Origin: Sepioteuthis lessoniana
Taxonomy: Eukaryota > Mollusca > Cephalopoda > Myopsida > Loliginidae
DNA length: 64,000 bases
Direction: 5' to 3'
Assembly: GCA_963585895.1 (NCBI GenBank)
Contig: OY757921.1
Span: 52,091,669-52,155,668, forward strand
Below are positions 24,311 through 35,300 of the stretch, piece by piece (positions within the stretch are counted from its first letter, which is position 1; the number at the start of each line of letters is the position of its first letter). The notes below the pieces were generated by a model that saw only the letters and a list, made by a program, of their open reading frames with translations, ran no database searches and was not told where the DNA came from. A program made the position numbers and the translations under genes.

Positions 24311-26430
24311 CGCCACACGAAAGCGACCACCAAACCCTATGACTGGGCCCTTCTTGACAACAGAGATATTAGAGATAAATATGTATTAGAATTAAGAAAC
24401 AGATTTGAGACACTACAAGAGATGACAGAAAAAGGTACCCCAAATGACGAATATGAGAATTTCGTCAACGCGCTCCTAGAGGCAGCGGCGAAGTGTATTC
24501 CAACAAAACCCGAATCCCGTGGTAAACGGTAGCGGTTAGAGAAAAACGAGCACATATGAAAACTGCCTTCAAAAGCTATAGGAAGAACCCAACAAACACT
24601 AATGCCATAAAACTAAAAAAGGCACTATATCAATTAACAGGCATATATCTAAAAGAACAGACAGAATACATACAAAATCAGTTAGAGATGATTAGAGACT
24701 AAATGGAAGATAGGCAATCTAGGACAACCTGGCAAACGATAAAAAAAGTGAGTAGAAGGAAGAGCACAACCAAAGCAAAATTGAAAGCTGCAAACGAACA
24801 GGGAAGATTAAAACTGTAGAAACAACATTTCGAAAATCTACTTGGAAACCCACCGAAAGTTACGCATGACCCAATCACCAGAATTATTACTAAGTAATTG
24901 GACATTAAATGAAGGACGGCTCACGCAAGAATAAATCGACTCTGTTCTTTAAAAAAAAATTAAAAATAGGAAAGCTGCAGGGCTTGCCGGGATTTCCCCA
25001 GAAGTATGGAAGACCAGACAATTATACGACATACTGCTCCGACACTGCAGCGCAGTCCATAATCAAAATCCGATAGACAGATGGATGACGGGATGCAGCC
25101 TCCCCTTCTCTAAAAAGGGTGACCTCGGATTAGCAAAGAACTACCGAGGTATAACACTTACATCCATAGCAGCAAAAATTTACAATGCCCTACTACGAAA
25201 CTGCATAGAACCCAAAATTGACATCCTTAGGAAAAACAAAAATGGCTTCCGAAGAAATAGATCCACGACCTCACAAATATTGACCATCCATAGAATCCTT
25301 GAAGGCGTACGGGCAAAAAACCTACTGGCGACATTACTATTTGTCGACTTTACCAAGGCCTTCGATTCCATTCACAGAGGGAATATGGAACAAATCCTAC
25401 TAGCATACGTCATAACAAAAGAAACCGTAGCAGCAATAACGATTCTCTATAGAAACACCAAAGTGAAAGTACGTTCACCGGATGGAGACGCAGAATACTT
25501 CGACATTCTAGCAGGAGTACTACAAGGGGACATGCTATCCCCATACCTCTTTATCATCTGCCTAGACTACGTGCTTAGAACATCGATCGATAAAATCAGA
25601 GAAAATGGCTTCATGCTGACAAAGAAAAGAAGCTGAAGGTAGCCCGTTAAAACGATTACCGACGCCGACTACGCCGATGACATAGCGATACTGGCAAATA
25701 CACCCAACCAAGCCGAAACACTACTGCATAGTTTGGAACGAGCTGCCGCAGGCATTGGCCTCCATGTCAATGCACACAAAACTGAATATATGTGCTTTAA
25801 TCAAACAGGCGACATTTCCACACTAGAGGGAACCTCTTTGAAACTGGTAGACAAATTCACCTACCTAGGAAGCAGTGTCTCATCAACCGAAAAAGACATC
25901 GACACGCGGCTAACGAAGGCATGGACGGTTATCGATAAGCTATCGATCATATCGAAATCAAACCTGACCGTTAAAATGAAACGAAGTTTCTTCCAGGCAG
26001 CGGTCGTGTCGATACTGCTGTACGGATGCACCACTTGGACGCTAATAAAACGGCTCGAGAAGAAGCTAGACGGCAACTACACGAGAATGTTGAGAGCAAT
26101 ACTGTATAATTCCTGGTGGCAACACCCAACAAAGCACCAACTATACGGCCACCTGCCACCCATCACGAAAACTATCCAAGTTAGACGAACCAGACACGCA
26201 GGACACTGCTGGAGAAGCAGACACGAGCTCATAAGTGATGTGCTCCTATGGACCCCCACATATGGCCGAGCAAAAGCAGGATGATCCGCTAGAACATACA
26301 TACAGCAGTTACGTGATGATACGGAATGTAGCCCTGAAGACCTGGCTGAGGCGATGAACGATAGGGAAAAGTGGCGAGAGAGAGAGTCAGGGATATCCGT
26401 GCTTGCGGTACGACATGATGATGAACATTT
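24311..26430 (+). pseudogene. LINE reverse transcriptase, copy 1
   Basis: A linker (24340-24950) carries several stops. RT motifs: AGISPEVWKT, GCSLPFSKKGDLGLAKNYRGI, NGFRRNRSTTSQILTI, FVDFTKAFDSIHRG (first catalytic Asp), GVLQGDMLSPYLFIICLDYV, a short break at 25634, then TDADYADDIAIL (catalytic YADD, about 25672-25683). The C-terminal domain is KLVDKFTYLGSSVSS ... AAVVSILLYGCTTWT ... GHLPPITKTIQVRRTRHAGH ... SPEDLAEAMNDREKW. Stops at 25634 and 26282 and a final frame loss make it inactive. Confidence 0.85.
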
Positions 26431-27100
26431 TAAAGGATGTGGAATTACTGCTCAGAACAAAAAATGTCGAAATGATTTTTTTAAAAGCAGTAGCACACAT
26501 TAATGTATTGGCTGCATTTCCTATCACTTGCTACGCCACTGTGGCATTAAGCTAAATAGTAAATGACTATTTCTGACCTTATGAGATAGTTTGACTATGT
26601 ATAGTAACAAAAAAAAAACGTCGTTTTCCTAATTACTTTTCTTCGTGAAGTCGGTTTGATCATTCCTACTTTTTTTAAAGGTAACCATTTTTTTCTTATT
26701 GAAAAACTGGCAAAGCACATTTCCTTAATTTTATAATTGCAGTTGATTAGGCTAAACGATTAAATATATCAGTATATTATAAGTCATCGCACTATTCCAG
26801 GACTCCATTAAATATTTTCATTGGCTTAAATATCAATGTAACCTGAGTGGCCGGGTTTTTTCAGTTTTCATTTTTCCAACCAATTTTCGAATCACTATAA
26901 ACTATTGCAAATAATCAATATCCATTGGTACACAGTTACCATCATGTTTCACAGTTCTTAAATTTTATCAACAAGAAATTTGAAATGTCTTGCTTTTTTA
27001 AGAATTGAGTGATAAGTTGGGAATACAAAAATTATGCATTTACTCGACCCCTACGCCATAAGCAGCATTTGATAGAGCTTTATTCTTAATCGAAGTAAAC
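26431..27100. other. Gene-free AT-rich stretch
   Basis: No coding or repeat signal that I can name. Confidence 0.4.
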
Positions 27101-27109
27101 TGATTGCCA

Positions 27110-27300
27110 TACTAAAGCTGAGAAGCTCAGTTTGACCTACTCTTTACTCATAGCTGAGGAAACTTATCGATCTATGTCTTCCATAAGGCATTTGTGCCAA
27201 ATGAAAACAATCAGCCTCGTCAAAGAATTGAACTCTGGTTATCGATTCCATTTCCTTTCACGATGAGCTAAGCGTACCTCCGTATGTGTTTTCTGGCCAA
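27110..27300 (-). repeat. tRNA-derived SINE, minus strand, diverged
   Basis: Shares 'ctgagaagctcagtttgacctactctttactcatagctg' in blocks and a B-box-like 'agaattgaactctggtt' with other SINE copies. Confidence 0.5.
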
Positions 27301-27865
27301 ATCATTTATTAAAGATGATGGTCAGTTCGTCGCTTGAGGGAATCTATATAAACACATGATACACTACTGATCTAAAATAAATGTTTTATAATAGACGTAT
27401 ATTCACAAATTGACAAATTCTTCCTGACGTTTTGCAGACACAAAAGGGTACTTCTGATCCAACTCAATCCAGTAAAGAGTCACAGTCACAAGACTGGTCC
27501 TCGGTCATCCGGTATTAAACATATATTTAACTTGTCTATATAACTTAAGTTGGAGTTGGTCGTAAGGGTTATCATAGTAAGAAATTGCCTCAACAAACTG
27601 AGTTCCTCGACTAGGCATTTTACGTCTTAATTCACGCTATTTGTCTTTGGAAAAACGTACATTCAGTTTATCGTCTCATATTTTATAGATAAATATTATG
27701 ACAAACTGCGCCTTTTTGCTTTGTTATGGTTACTGCTCCAGAAGACAGAACATTCTGAATTCAAACCAGCTGTTCTCCACTTAAAATTTGACATTATGTC
27801 GCAGCAAGTTCGAGATAGAGTCATACAGAGATATACCAAAGTGTCGGTTGCGTTCCAAGTACGCT

Positions 27866-28110
27866 ATATCTATTTACCCAACCCCTCCGCTCGGGCCGGA
27901 TATGAAACAAGGTCAATTTTTAAGCGGAGTTTAACAGGTTTGAGTTCAGAGTTTTCCTTCTCCTTGACTAGTTATCTCACCGAGGCTGAAGAACATAGTC
28001 TGTCCTACTATTTACCAATAGCTGGAGGGAGAATAACTGTATTCATACCTTTCCCAAGTGCTATGTGAAATGCAGTCAGTCTCGTCCAGGATTTGAAAAA
28101 TGTTCTTCGA
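27866..28110 (-). repeat. tRNA-derived SINE, minus strand
   Basis: The best minus-strand copy. It reads 'caacccctccgctcgggccg', 'ggtcaatttttaagcggagt', 'cctactatttaccaatagct', 'cagtctcgtccaggatttga', the reverse complement of the plus copy at 30570-30770. A 115-residue reading frame across it is incidental. Confidence 0.75.
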
Positions 28111-28640
28111 GGTTAGAAAATATTAACTGCAGTCAAATTTTCAAAATTCCTTGTAATTTTTTAAGGTACAATAAGACGTTTAGCGAGAATTAATGACAGC
28201 AATACGAAGCAGAAACAGATATGTGCAACAGAAGACGAATTGATAGAGGAAATTGCACAACCAAAAAATTTCAACACAGGGGTACATTTGAAATATAACA
28301 AATTTTAATAGGTGACGACCAAACAAATAATGATGAGATTTAAGAAACAGTACCTTTTTCTTTTCTCTTTTCTTTTTAAAATACCGGCAATATTAAGCCA
28401 ACAGGAAGTATCAATCATAAATGTCTCTCAACAGTCCTTTCTTCTTCTTTCTCTTTTTTCTTTCTTTCTTTTTTCTCTTACTTGAGAACAGTATTTAAGT
28501 CGACGGCATGTTAATTCGCTAATTTAACTATTGATAAAACAAAATCTTTTCAGTTTCTCTCTTTATCTTTGAGTACATATAACTTTCCAATATTTAGGAA
28601 GGGTAGAAGGAAAACAGATTGACGAGGTCTAATGTCAGGT
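28111..28640. other. Gene-free stretch
   Basis: Pyrimidine-rich blocks at 28350-28470. Nothing else recognised. Confidence 0.4.
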
Positions 28641-28660
28641 TCCTTTCTCTCTTTTTTTTT

Positions 28661-28821
28661 ACGGAGAGTGACATCCCCGGAATCGGCTGAATCAGCGTCT
28701 TTTTTTGCTGACTTCTATCCAAAGACTCTTTTCGACTCTTTTTACGGGAGACATTCCCCGGAGTTGGCTGTAAATCGGCGTCTTTCTCTCGCCGACTTCT
28801 GTCCCAAACGAAAGATTCTTT
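28661..28821. repeat. ~82-bp diverged tandem duplication, GC-richer
   Basis: Two units: 'gacatccccggaatcggctg' (28670) and 'gacattccccggagttggctg' (28750), each followed by a cgtcttt...gacttct block and a 'gactctttt' or 'gattctttt' end. Context unlike the AT-rich surroundings. Possibly part of an LTR or other transposon end. Confidence 0.65.
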
Positions 28822-29384
28822 TCCAAATTTCTCTAACGGAAAAATGACATTTTGGTGCTAAGGGTCTGTGGGCCAATCATTTGAATTTTTCCTTCTCCCA
28901 CCATTCCATCCGGTCACGATACCCGAGTGACCTGGATTCTTTTCTTTATTCAATTGATTGCAGGTCATAGAGTGCGGAAAGTTGACCTCCATCCATACAT
29001 CATTTTAACGGTCAGTCAGTGCCCGTTGATTCAAACACTGAAGGGTTGGGGAATTGACTTCCCCTTCCCTCTCTCGGTAGCATACCACGTCACACTATTG
29101 TTTATACAGTGTTAGATTGTTTCAATTATTACTTTCTAGCATTGATAATTCTGTTGAATATTAATTATCTGCTTGCACTCCGCGAAGAGGTAAGAAGTAT
29201 TATCAGGCATTATGACCATGGGTAAGAGTGGACCTGGGATCAATGGCCATGAAGTAGTACTCCACGTTCCCCAAAACTCTAAGATTGAAGCCTCATGATC
29301 AATTTGTTTAATATCATATAGTGCAAACTCGTTGGGGTAATCTTACCCCTCAGAAGAAATGCATTCGGTGTATTCTGTAGCCCT
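28822..29384. other. Gene-free stretch with a dispersed-repeat piece
   Basis: 29210-29300 resembles, on the minus strand, the 'tggagt... gccattaNtac' dispersed block seen near 43050 and 53620. Confidence 0.35.
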
Positions 29385-29551
29385 AACCCTGCTAAAGTAC
29401 TCAGTCTGACCTACCATTTACTCATAACTTGAGAGAGGACAAACGTATTCAAGCTATTCGCATCAGGGAGAAAAGGAATTGCAACGCCTTTGTTCAGGAT
29501 TTGAACTTGGCTCGCCGAGACAATAACCGTTTCATCATGCTCCCCTGGCTT
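29385..29551 (-). repeat. tRNA-derived SINE, minus strand, split by a LINE insertion
   Basis: 'gtcaggatttgaac'-type B box and 'ctgacctaccatttactcat' are as in other copies. The SINE ends at the 12-bp duplication flanking the LINE 3' fragment. Confidence 0.55.
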
Positions 29552-29949
29552 TCAACTATATTTCATCATCATCATGCCATGCAGCTAGCACGAATATCCC
29601 TGACCCTCTCTCTCCACGTCTCCCTATCATTCATCGCCTCCGGCAGGTCTTCAGGGTTACATCCCGTATCATCACATAGCTGCTGTATGTATGTTCGAGC
29701 TGGTCGTCCTGCTTTTGATTGGCCATATGCGGGGGTCCACAGGAGTACGTCACTTACGATCTCGTCCTTGCTTCTCCAGCAGCGTCCGGCATGTCTGGTT
29801 GGTCTAGATTGTATAGTTTTCGTGATAAGTTGAAGGTGACAGTACAGTTGGCGCCTTGTGGGGTGTTGCTGCCAGGATTTGTTCAATATTGCTCTTAACA
29901 TTCTTGTATAATTGCCGTCTAGCTTCTTCTCCAACGGTCAACTATATTT
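29552..29949 (-). mobile_element. RTE-like LINE 3' end, copy 4, with 12-bp target-site duplication
   Basis: A 374-bp 5'-truncated insertion (29564-29937) in minus orientation. TCAACTATATTT occurs at 29552-29563 and again at 29938-29949, a perfect duplication. The element's 3' end is (TGA)n, seen here as 'catcatcatcatg'. It encodes the last ~120 residues of the LINE protein in one open frame: EKKLDGNYTRMLRAILN ... RHAGRCWRSKDEIVSDVL ... NPEDLPEAMNDRETWRERV. Confidence 0.92.
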
Positions 29950-30560
29950 AAAGCAGTGAAAATTATTTCCGTTTACTTATGCAATGTACATATGAAGTTA
30001 GAAATCACACATTCATTTTTATTTACCTAAGGTGTTAATATTCAATTTAGAATACCGGAAAAAACCCCAGAAAAACAGCTAGATTCTACACATTTGATTT
30101 ATGAGAAAATAATTTGGAACATTAAAAAAAAAAGATAATTGAAAAACAAAAATAGATATCCTATTCAGGATAAATTTTAAAAGAAATAATGATTCGTTTC
30201 ATTGATTCTGGTTCCAACATTTCAATTTATCATTTCCAAAAATATTATTTCATTGATAATTTAAGGATTTCCATTTAAGCATATATCTAAACTGGAACTT
30301 ATACTGGAGTTTGACATTATCCATAAAACACCCTATCAATTCAATAGAATGTATAAGCACACACAGACACATAGACACACACACACACGCACACATGTAT
30401 TTTACATTGTTTTGCATCATAAGTTGTAAAATACTGATATTCTTTGATAGTAAACCTTTCAGATCGATTTTGGAAAAAATTGAAGGGTGATTACCAACTG
30501 CTTTAGCATTGGTTTGTTCCAATAATCACGTTTGATATAGCAGACATAAGTCATTCATTC
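29950..30560. other. Gene-free stretch
   Basis: AT-rich with a short (CA)n-like run at 30355-30395. Confidence 0.4.
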
Positions 30561-30569
30561 AAATAAATG

Positions 30570-30770
30570 AGAAATAAAAGAAAAAGGTATGAATCCAATT
30601 ATTCTCCCTCCAGCTATGGGTAAATAGTAGGACAGACTAGGTTCTTCAGCCTTGGGGAGGCAACTAGTCTAGGAGAAGGAAAACTCTGAACTCAAACCTG
30701 TTAAACTCCGCTTAAAAATTGACCTTGTGTCATATCCTGCCCGAGCGGAGGGGTTGGTAAATATGAATAA
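30570..30770 (+). repeat. tRNA-derived SINE body, plus strand
   Basis: Body and tail of the family: 'ctccctccagctatgggtaaatagtagg', 'ctctgaactcaaacctgttaaactccgc' and 'ttgtgtcatatcctgcccgagcgg' in pieces. The tRNA head is not evident. Confidence 0.75.
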
Positions 30771-30814
30771 AAGAAAAAGGTTCATATCTTCTTGGTTAAG
30801 CCTTTTATGAATAG

Positions 30815-30895
30815 CATGAAATCACCCAACCTTCCACCAATAGCAGGATGTGACACAAGGTCAGTATTCAGGTGGAGTACAACTTATTCGAATTC
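30815..30895 (-). repeat. SINE tail fragment, minus strand
   Basis: 'cccaaccttccaccaatagc', 'gtgacacaaggtcagtattc', 'ggtggagtacaacttattcg' match the tail of the family in reverse. Confidence 0.55.
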
Positions 30896-30897
30896 GA

Positions 30898-31160
30898 AGG
30901 TGGCGTCATAACCGTTATCATCTTAGTAAATAGACACGATCACCCGAATTCAAATCTTAGACGAGTCTATGTTTCATTTTCGTAATAATGCCTTTGGAAA
31001 AACCATGAACGCATCACTTTTCCACTATGAGTAAATAGCAGGGCTGATAAGCCTCTTTAGCCTTGATATGACGACCAGTCAAGGAGAAATAAAGCTCTAA
31101 ATTCAGACCAGCAGTATTCTATTTAAAAAATGGCCTAATCTCATATCATGAGCGTGGATG
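30898..31160 (+). repeat. tRNA-derived SINE, plus strand
   Basis: A head with A-box-like 'ataaccgttatcatcttagta' and B-box-like 'cgaattcaaatctt', then the usual body (tagcagggctgataagcctc ... gaccagcagtattctattt). Confidence 0.7.
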
Positions 31161-31174
31161 AGGTGTTGTTTAAA

Positions 31175-31345
31175 TCCGAAAAACTGGTTCGAATTCAGAG
31201 CTTTCCTTCTCTTAGACCAGTCTTTATACAAAGGTTAAAGAGTTCTGTCTGCTTACTATTTACCAATAGGAGAGAAGAGAATTGTTGGGTTCCTACTTTA
31301 CTTTGCATTGCAAACAGCCTCGTCCAGGTTTTGAACTTAGGTTGT
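31175..31345 (-). repeat. tRNA-derived SINE, minus strand, tail-to-tail with the preceding copy
   Basis: 'ggttcgaattcagagctttccttctc' in blocks, 'ctgcttactatttaccaata', 'cagcctcgtccaggttttga'. It forms an inverted pair with 30898-31160. Confidence 0.7.
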
Positions 31346-31450
31346 CTTTTATTCAATTCATCTTGTTGATTCAGAAAAAAAAGCTTTTACTATTTGATCG
31401 TATTCATAACATTGTTTTCACTCAAAAAGTTACTTACGTGGTACATTCAA

Positions 31451-32331
31451 TAGGTTTCCAGACGTTTTTGGACGGGCTTTTAAAATTGTCTTGTACGGTT
31501 GAAAATTCACTATGTTATTGCTATATATCTTATGAGATGAATGACCAATTATTATTATTTCAGGTTCAAATGAACAGCTACAGCAGCAATTGGAATACAC
31601 CATACTAAAGCCTGATTGTCACAGCTGGTGAATTTCAAAAATGCAATCGGGACGTGAGAACACTTAAGAAGAATGATATACAATAAAATTCTGTTTTAAT
31701 CTTGGAAAAAAGCCACAAAAAAGTATAGAATGCTTCAGACTGCTTTTCGACTATCTTGCATGAATCGAGCATCAGTTTTTTGTGTGGCATAAGAGATTCA
31801 AGGAAGGCAGGGAGTCTGTGAGGGATGATGAGAGGTGTGGAAGGAGTAAGGAAGTCAAGACACCAGAGTGGATTGGCGAAAGGGTTAGGGTTAGGGTTAC
31901 TATATTGAGGTTTTAAGGAAGTTCAGGAAGAGATTCCGTCGGAAGAGGCCAGCACTCTTCAAATCGGGTAGGTGCCATTTCCACCGAGAAAATGCACCAG
32001 TCCACAAGTCGATCCTTGTGACAGACTATTTGACCAAGATGAGCATCAAAACAGTTCCTCACCATCCCTATAGTCCAGACGTTGGTCCCTGTGACTTTTG
32101 GTTATTCCCTAAGCTCAGAGGCTATCGTTATGAGATAATTGAGGAGATGAAAGAGGTTGTGACAAAGGTCATTGACACGCTCACAGAAGAGGACTTCTAT
32201 GGGGCTTCCCAGAAGTTTTTTTAACGGTAAAACAAGTGTATTGCAACCGGAGAAGTTTACTTCGAAGGGGACTAGAGTTTCATGTGTGTACTATCAATAA
32301 AAGTGCCCATACAAAAATGTCTGGAAACTCA
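31451..32331 (+). mobile_element. mariner, internally deleted (877 bp)
   Basis: Terminal inverted repeats: GGTTTCCAGACGTTTTTGG (31453) against the reverse complement of the end at 32329 (AGTTTCCAGACATTTTTGT). The left TA target base pair is present, the right one reads CA. Transposase text begins near 31640 and includes the N-terminal helix-turn-helix region (LQTAF ... FVWHKRF). Most of the middle is gone, and the text resumes at YYIEVL and HFHRENAPVH (second catalytic Asp replaced by Glu), then PYSPDVGPCDFWLFPKL with the third Asp at D34D spacing. The deletion scar at about 31880 holds telomere-type hexamers. Confidence 0.9.
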
Positions 32332-35300
32332 TTTAATGGTCCTCGTCTTAAGCTAAGGTTAATCAAAGACAAATCATACATGTTGAGAACTTAGTAAGGA
32401 TTGGAATCATGAGAGGGACTGACAATAAAGTACAGGAAATATTTATTTAAATTCTACCTATTTTACAAGTGAACTTGAATATCCAAAAGTGTAATATTTT
32501 TCGATCCACAAGTGTTTGCTGATAGAGATTCAATATTTATTCTTAATTCTGGCTCAAGATTTTTAACAGAATAATTTGTAAATGCAATCGTGGAATTGTT
32601 CTGCAACAAGTGGCCTTGACTGAGAGAATGATCACATTCAAAAACAAATTTGTTTAAACACTTTCATCTTCGGTCAAAGATGACAAGAGTAGTTTCCGTG
32701 AATTGTCACACATTGCGTGACAAAAAATGGCGGCATAAAAATATATTTGCATGAAATAAAGAATTCATGAAAAAAAAAACTTAAGTTTTTCTTCTATCCA
32801 ATGAAACTACATATCTTATCCATGGAATAATTATATTGAGTATATAATTATATAATCTGATCATCAATGATTCTGAAGAGTTTCTTTATTGTTTTTTTCC
32901 CTGTAATTTGGCTCTCTTGTCTTTTCAATATAGATGTGTGCTCATTAATAATGATCTTTAAAAAGAAATATTTATTTTCAAAACTGTTATTTTTGTTTCT
33001 AGCAAAAATATTAGGATTGTATTTTCGTGTGTGTCTGAAATGCTTTAAGGTCAGAATGAAAACTCTTTTTTGTTGTATGTGGAAGGGGTGACATCCATAC
33101 AAGACAGATACAAAAAACGGAGTTAGAATAATAAATAAATAAATACATATATATTTGGGACGTCGAATGCTCGTAATTATGAGTATGAGGAAGAGAGAGA
33201 GAGAAAGAGTAGTTGAAGAGAGTGATATGAAGCCTTTGTGATGATTTACTTCATGTAGAGGATTGGAGGGGAAAATTTCTGAGCAGCTGTCACAGAGTAA
33301 GCTGCCCCCCCCCCGTCTTAAAGAAAAGTGATACCGAAGTGTTTACATTAACACAAATACAGACACACAAACATATGTAAGTTTACAGACAACTTTAACA
33401 GGAACCAAACATAGCGATAACATAATTAGGACTATTTCAAAGACAAGGCATGAAACATAACTGAAATGTTGTCCATGTACTTTAAACGTTTATCTGTTGA
33501 TTTGTTATGAGATTATTTTATGGTATTTTATTACTTGAGTTTAGGAAATCAGATACGTTGTACGTGTATATTTACATTATTATGTAGTTATTTAAATGTT
33601 TTCTCCTTAGTTATTTGTTAATCAATTTTTGCCAAATATTTATCACAGTGATGCCTATTGACCGTGTCTGAGTCCGTCAACATTTCTTTTATGTACTGAT
33701 TAACAATAATACCAGAAATCAAAAGAAAAAATTGATATTCTGTATGAAGGTGTTTGTTTCAAACTTGTAAAAAGTTAAAACCTGGCACAATAGGAATCAA
33801 GAATTGTAATACTTTGAACAGATGTATGGAGCCCTAGTTAGAAACAAATCCGCTGTACAATGAAGAAATTATCTTGTTTTTGACAAGACAATAAGCATAT
33901 GACATCCAAGGAAAATCTAATTTGCCTAAGTAGACTGAAAAGCGGTGTCAAGCGTATGCAACTAAACTGCATTTAATGGTGAGTTTCTTGTTCTGGAGAT
34001 CGGGGGGAGTATGGAGTGCCCTTTCATTGATATTACTCTCAAGTCCACTCTCAGTCGAATTAGTAGTAACGGTTATAGTCCTAGCTATTGACAAAAAGAT
34101 GTTTAAAAGTTATTCGTATTCGATTGTTTAGTTCGTTTAAGCTATATTTCATGAAACCAGAACAATCACCTATTAGATAAAAAGTTTTGGGTCTTATCTC
34201 TTATAATTTTCCTGCTAAATAAATAAAGTTAAGCGAACATCCCCCGAGTGTGTTGATTCCATATTTCTGCCAAGGGAAGTAGGTGCTTGAGAAGGATTAG
34301 ATTGTGAATCATTTTCCTCAGTCAGTAGCCCTATTGTTATTTAGTAAATTAATCTTTGACCTGAACCATAATGAAAAATAAACGTAGCGAGCATTTGTCA
34401 TAACACTCAAAATATTAAACCCCTAATGTAAATCGACTTCCCCAATAGATGATTTTAAAGAGTAGTTTGCGACCCATTATAGAATAAAAATGTGCCCATG
34501 TAAATTGACTAGTGACATTTTAAAATGGCATATCAACCTTTGTAATTTATTAAATGCCAAAGTCATCCTTCTAAAAGAACAGTTGTGGTACTATTTAACA
34601 CATAGCTGGAAAGATAAGGGGACTCATACCATTCCCAAGGGTATTTGTCTAAAAGTGAAAGTAATAGCGCGACTGGCGTTGGAACTCGCTTACTATGATT
34701 CCGCAGTCCATCACTTTAACCATTACATTACGCAGCCTTTGGGGATCGTTCCAGGTGCACCAATTAGAACTGGTATCACCATCACCTTCATGTTTCATAG
34801 CATTTTAGTTCTCTGGCACAATCTAAATATTTGTCTTTTTTTTCTTTGATTTCCACTCTCTGGTCAGCCGGGAAGGCAAAGTTCACTATTCTGAAAAATC
34901 CATTTTTTTCGTAAACTATCAATAGGTCGGGTGTTTAGGTCTGGATTATGTAATCTATTTGTCTCTTAAAATCACTGAGAATTATTTGCATCTAATGCTT
35001 CACGACGGATTCAGGTTTGTGCATATGTCATCTATCTGTATAGTAAAATTTCAATTTCTGGCACAAATCCCCGTGGATTACCCTCCCACCCAGTCATGTC
35101 TAGTCTTGTACTCCTTTTGAGCTAGTTAGCTGCATTCACTTATTCTGTGATTAATCGTTTCGTCTCTATTATCTCATAACTTACATTTGCTATTCTGTTT
35201 CGTCTTATCTATTTTCGCTTTAAGATAGTTGGTCCGTATGATGTTACTTGAAAACATAACTGTGCAAACAAATAAGTTTTATCAAAGAAAAATAATTATT

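Larger units (their letters stand above)
23200..26430 (+). mobile_element. RTE-like LINE, copy 1, near full length but broken
   Basis: A 5' UTR (about 23200-23442) matches that of copy 2 at 51560-51760 ('catgRtggacgtaaag', 'gaactactgctg.gcatct'). Endonuclease and reverse transcriptase follow, and the element ends in a short ATG/TGA microsatellite at about 26420. Four copies in this window show it is an active or recently active family in this genome. The clade name (RTE-like) is my best guess from domain content and the 3' microsatellite. Confidence 0.8.

Noticed and set aside
27721..28068. 115-residue frame
   Set aside because: Runs across a minus-strand SINE copy.
34490..34849. 119-residue frame
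   Set aside because: Overlaps a minus-strand tRNA-like SINE head; no protein family match.
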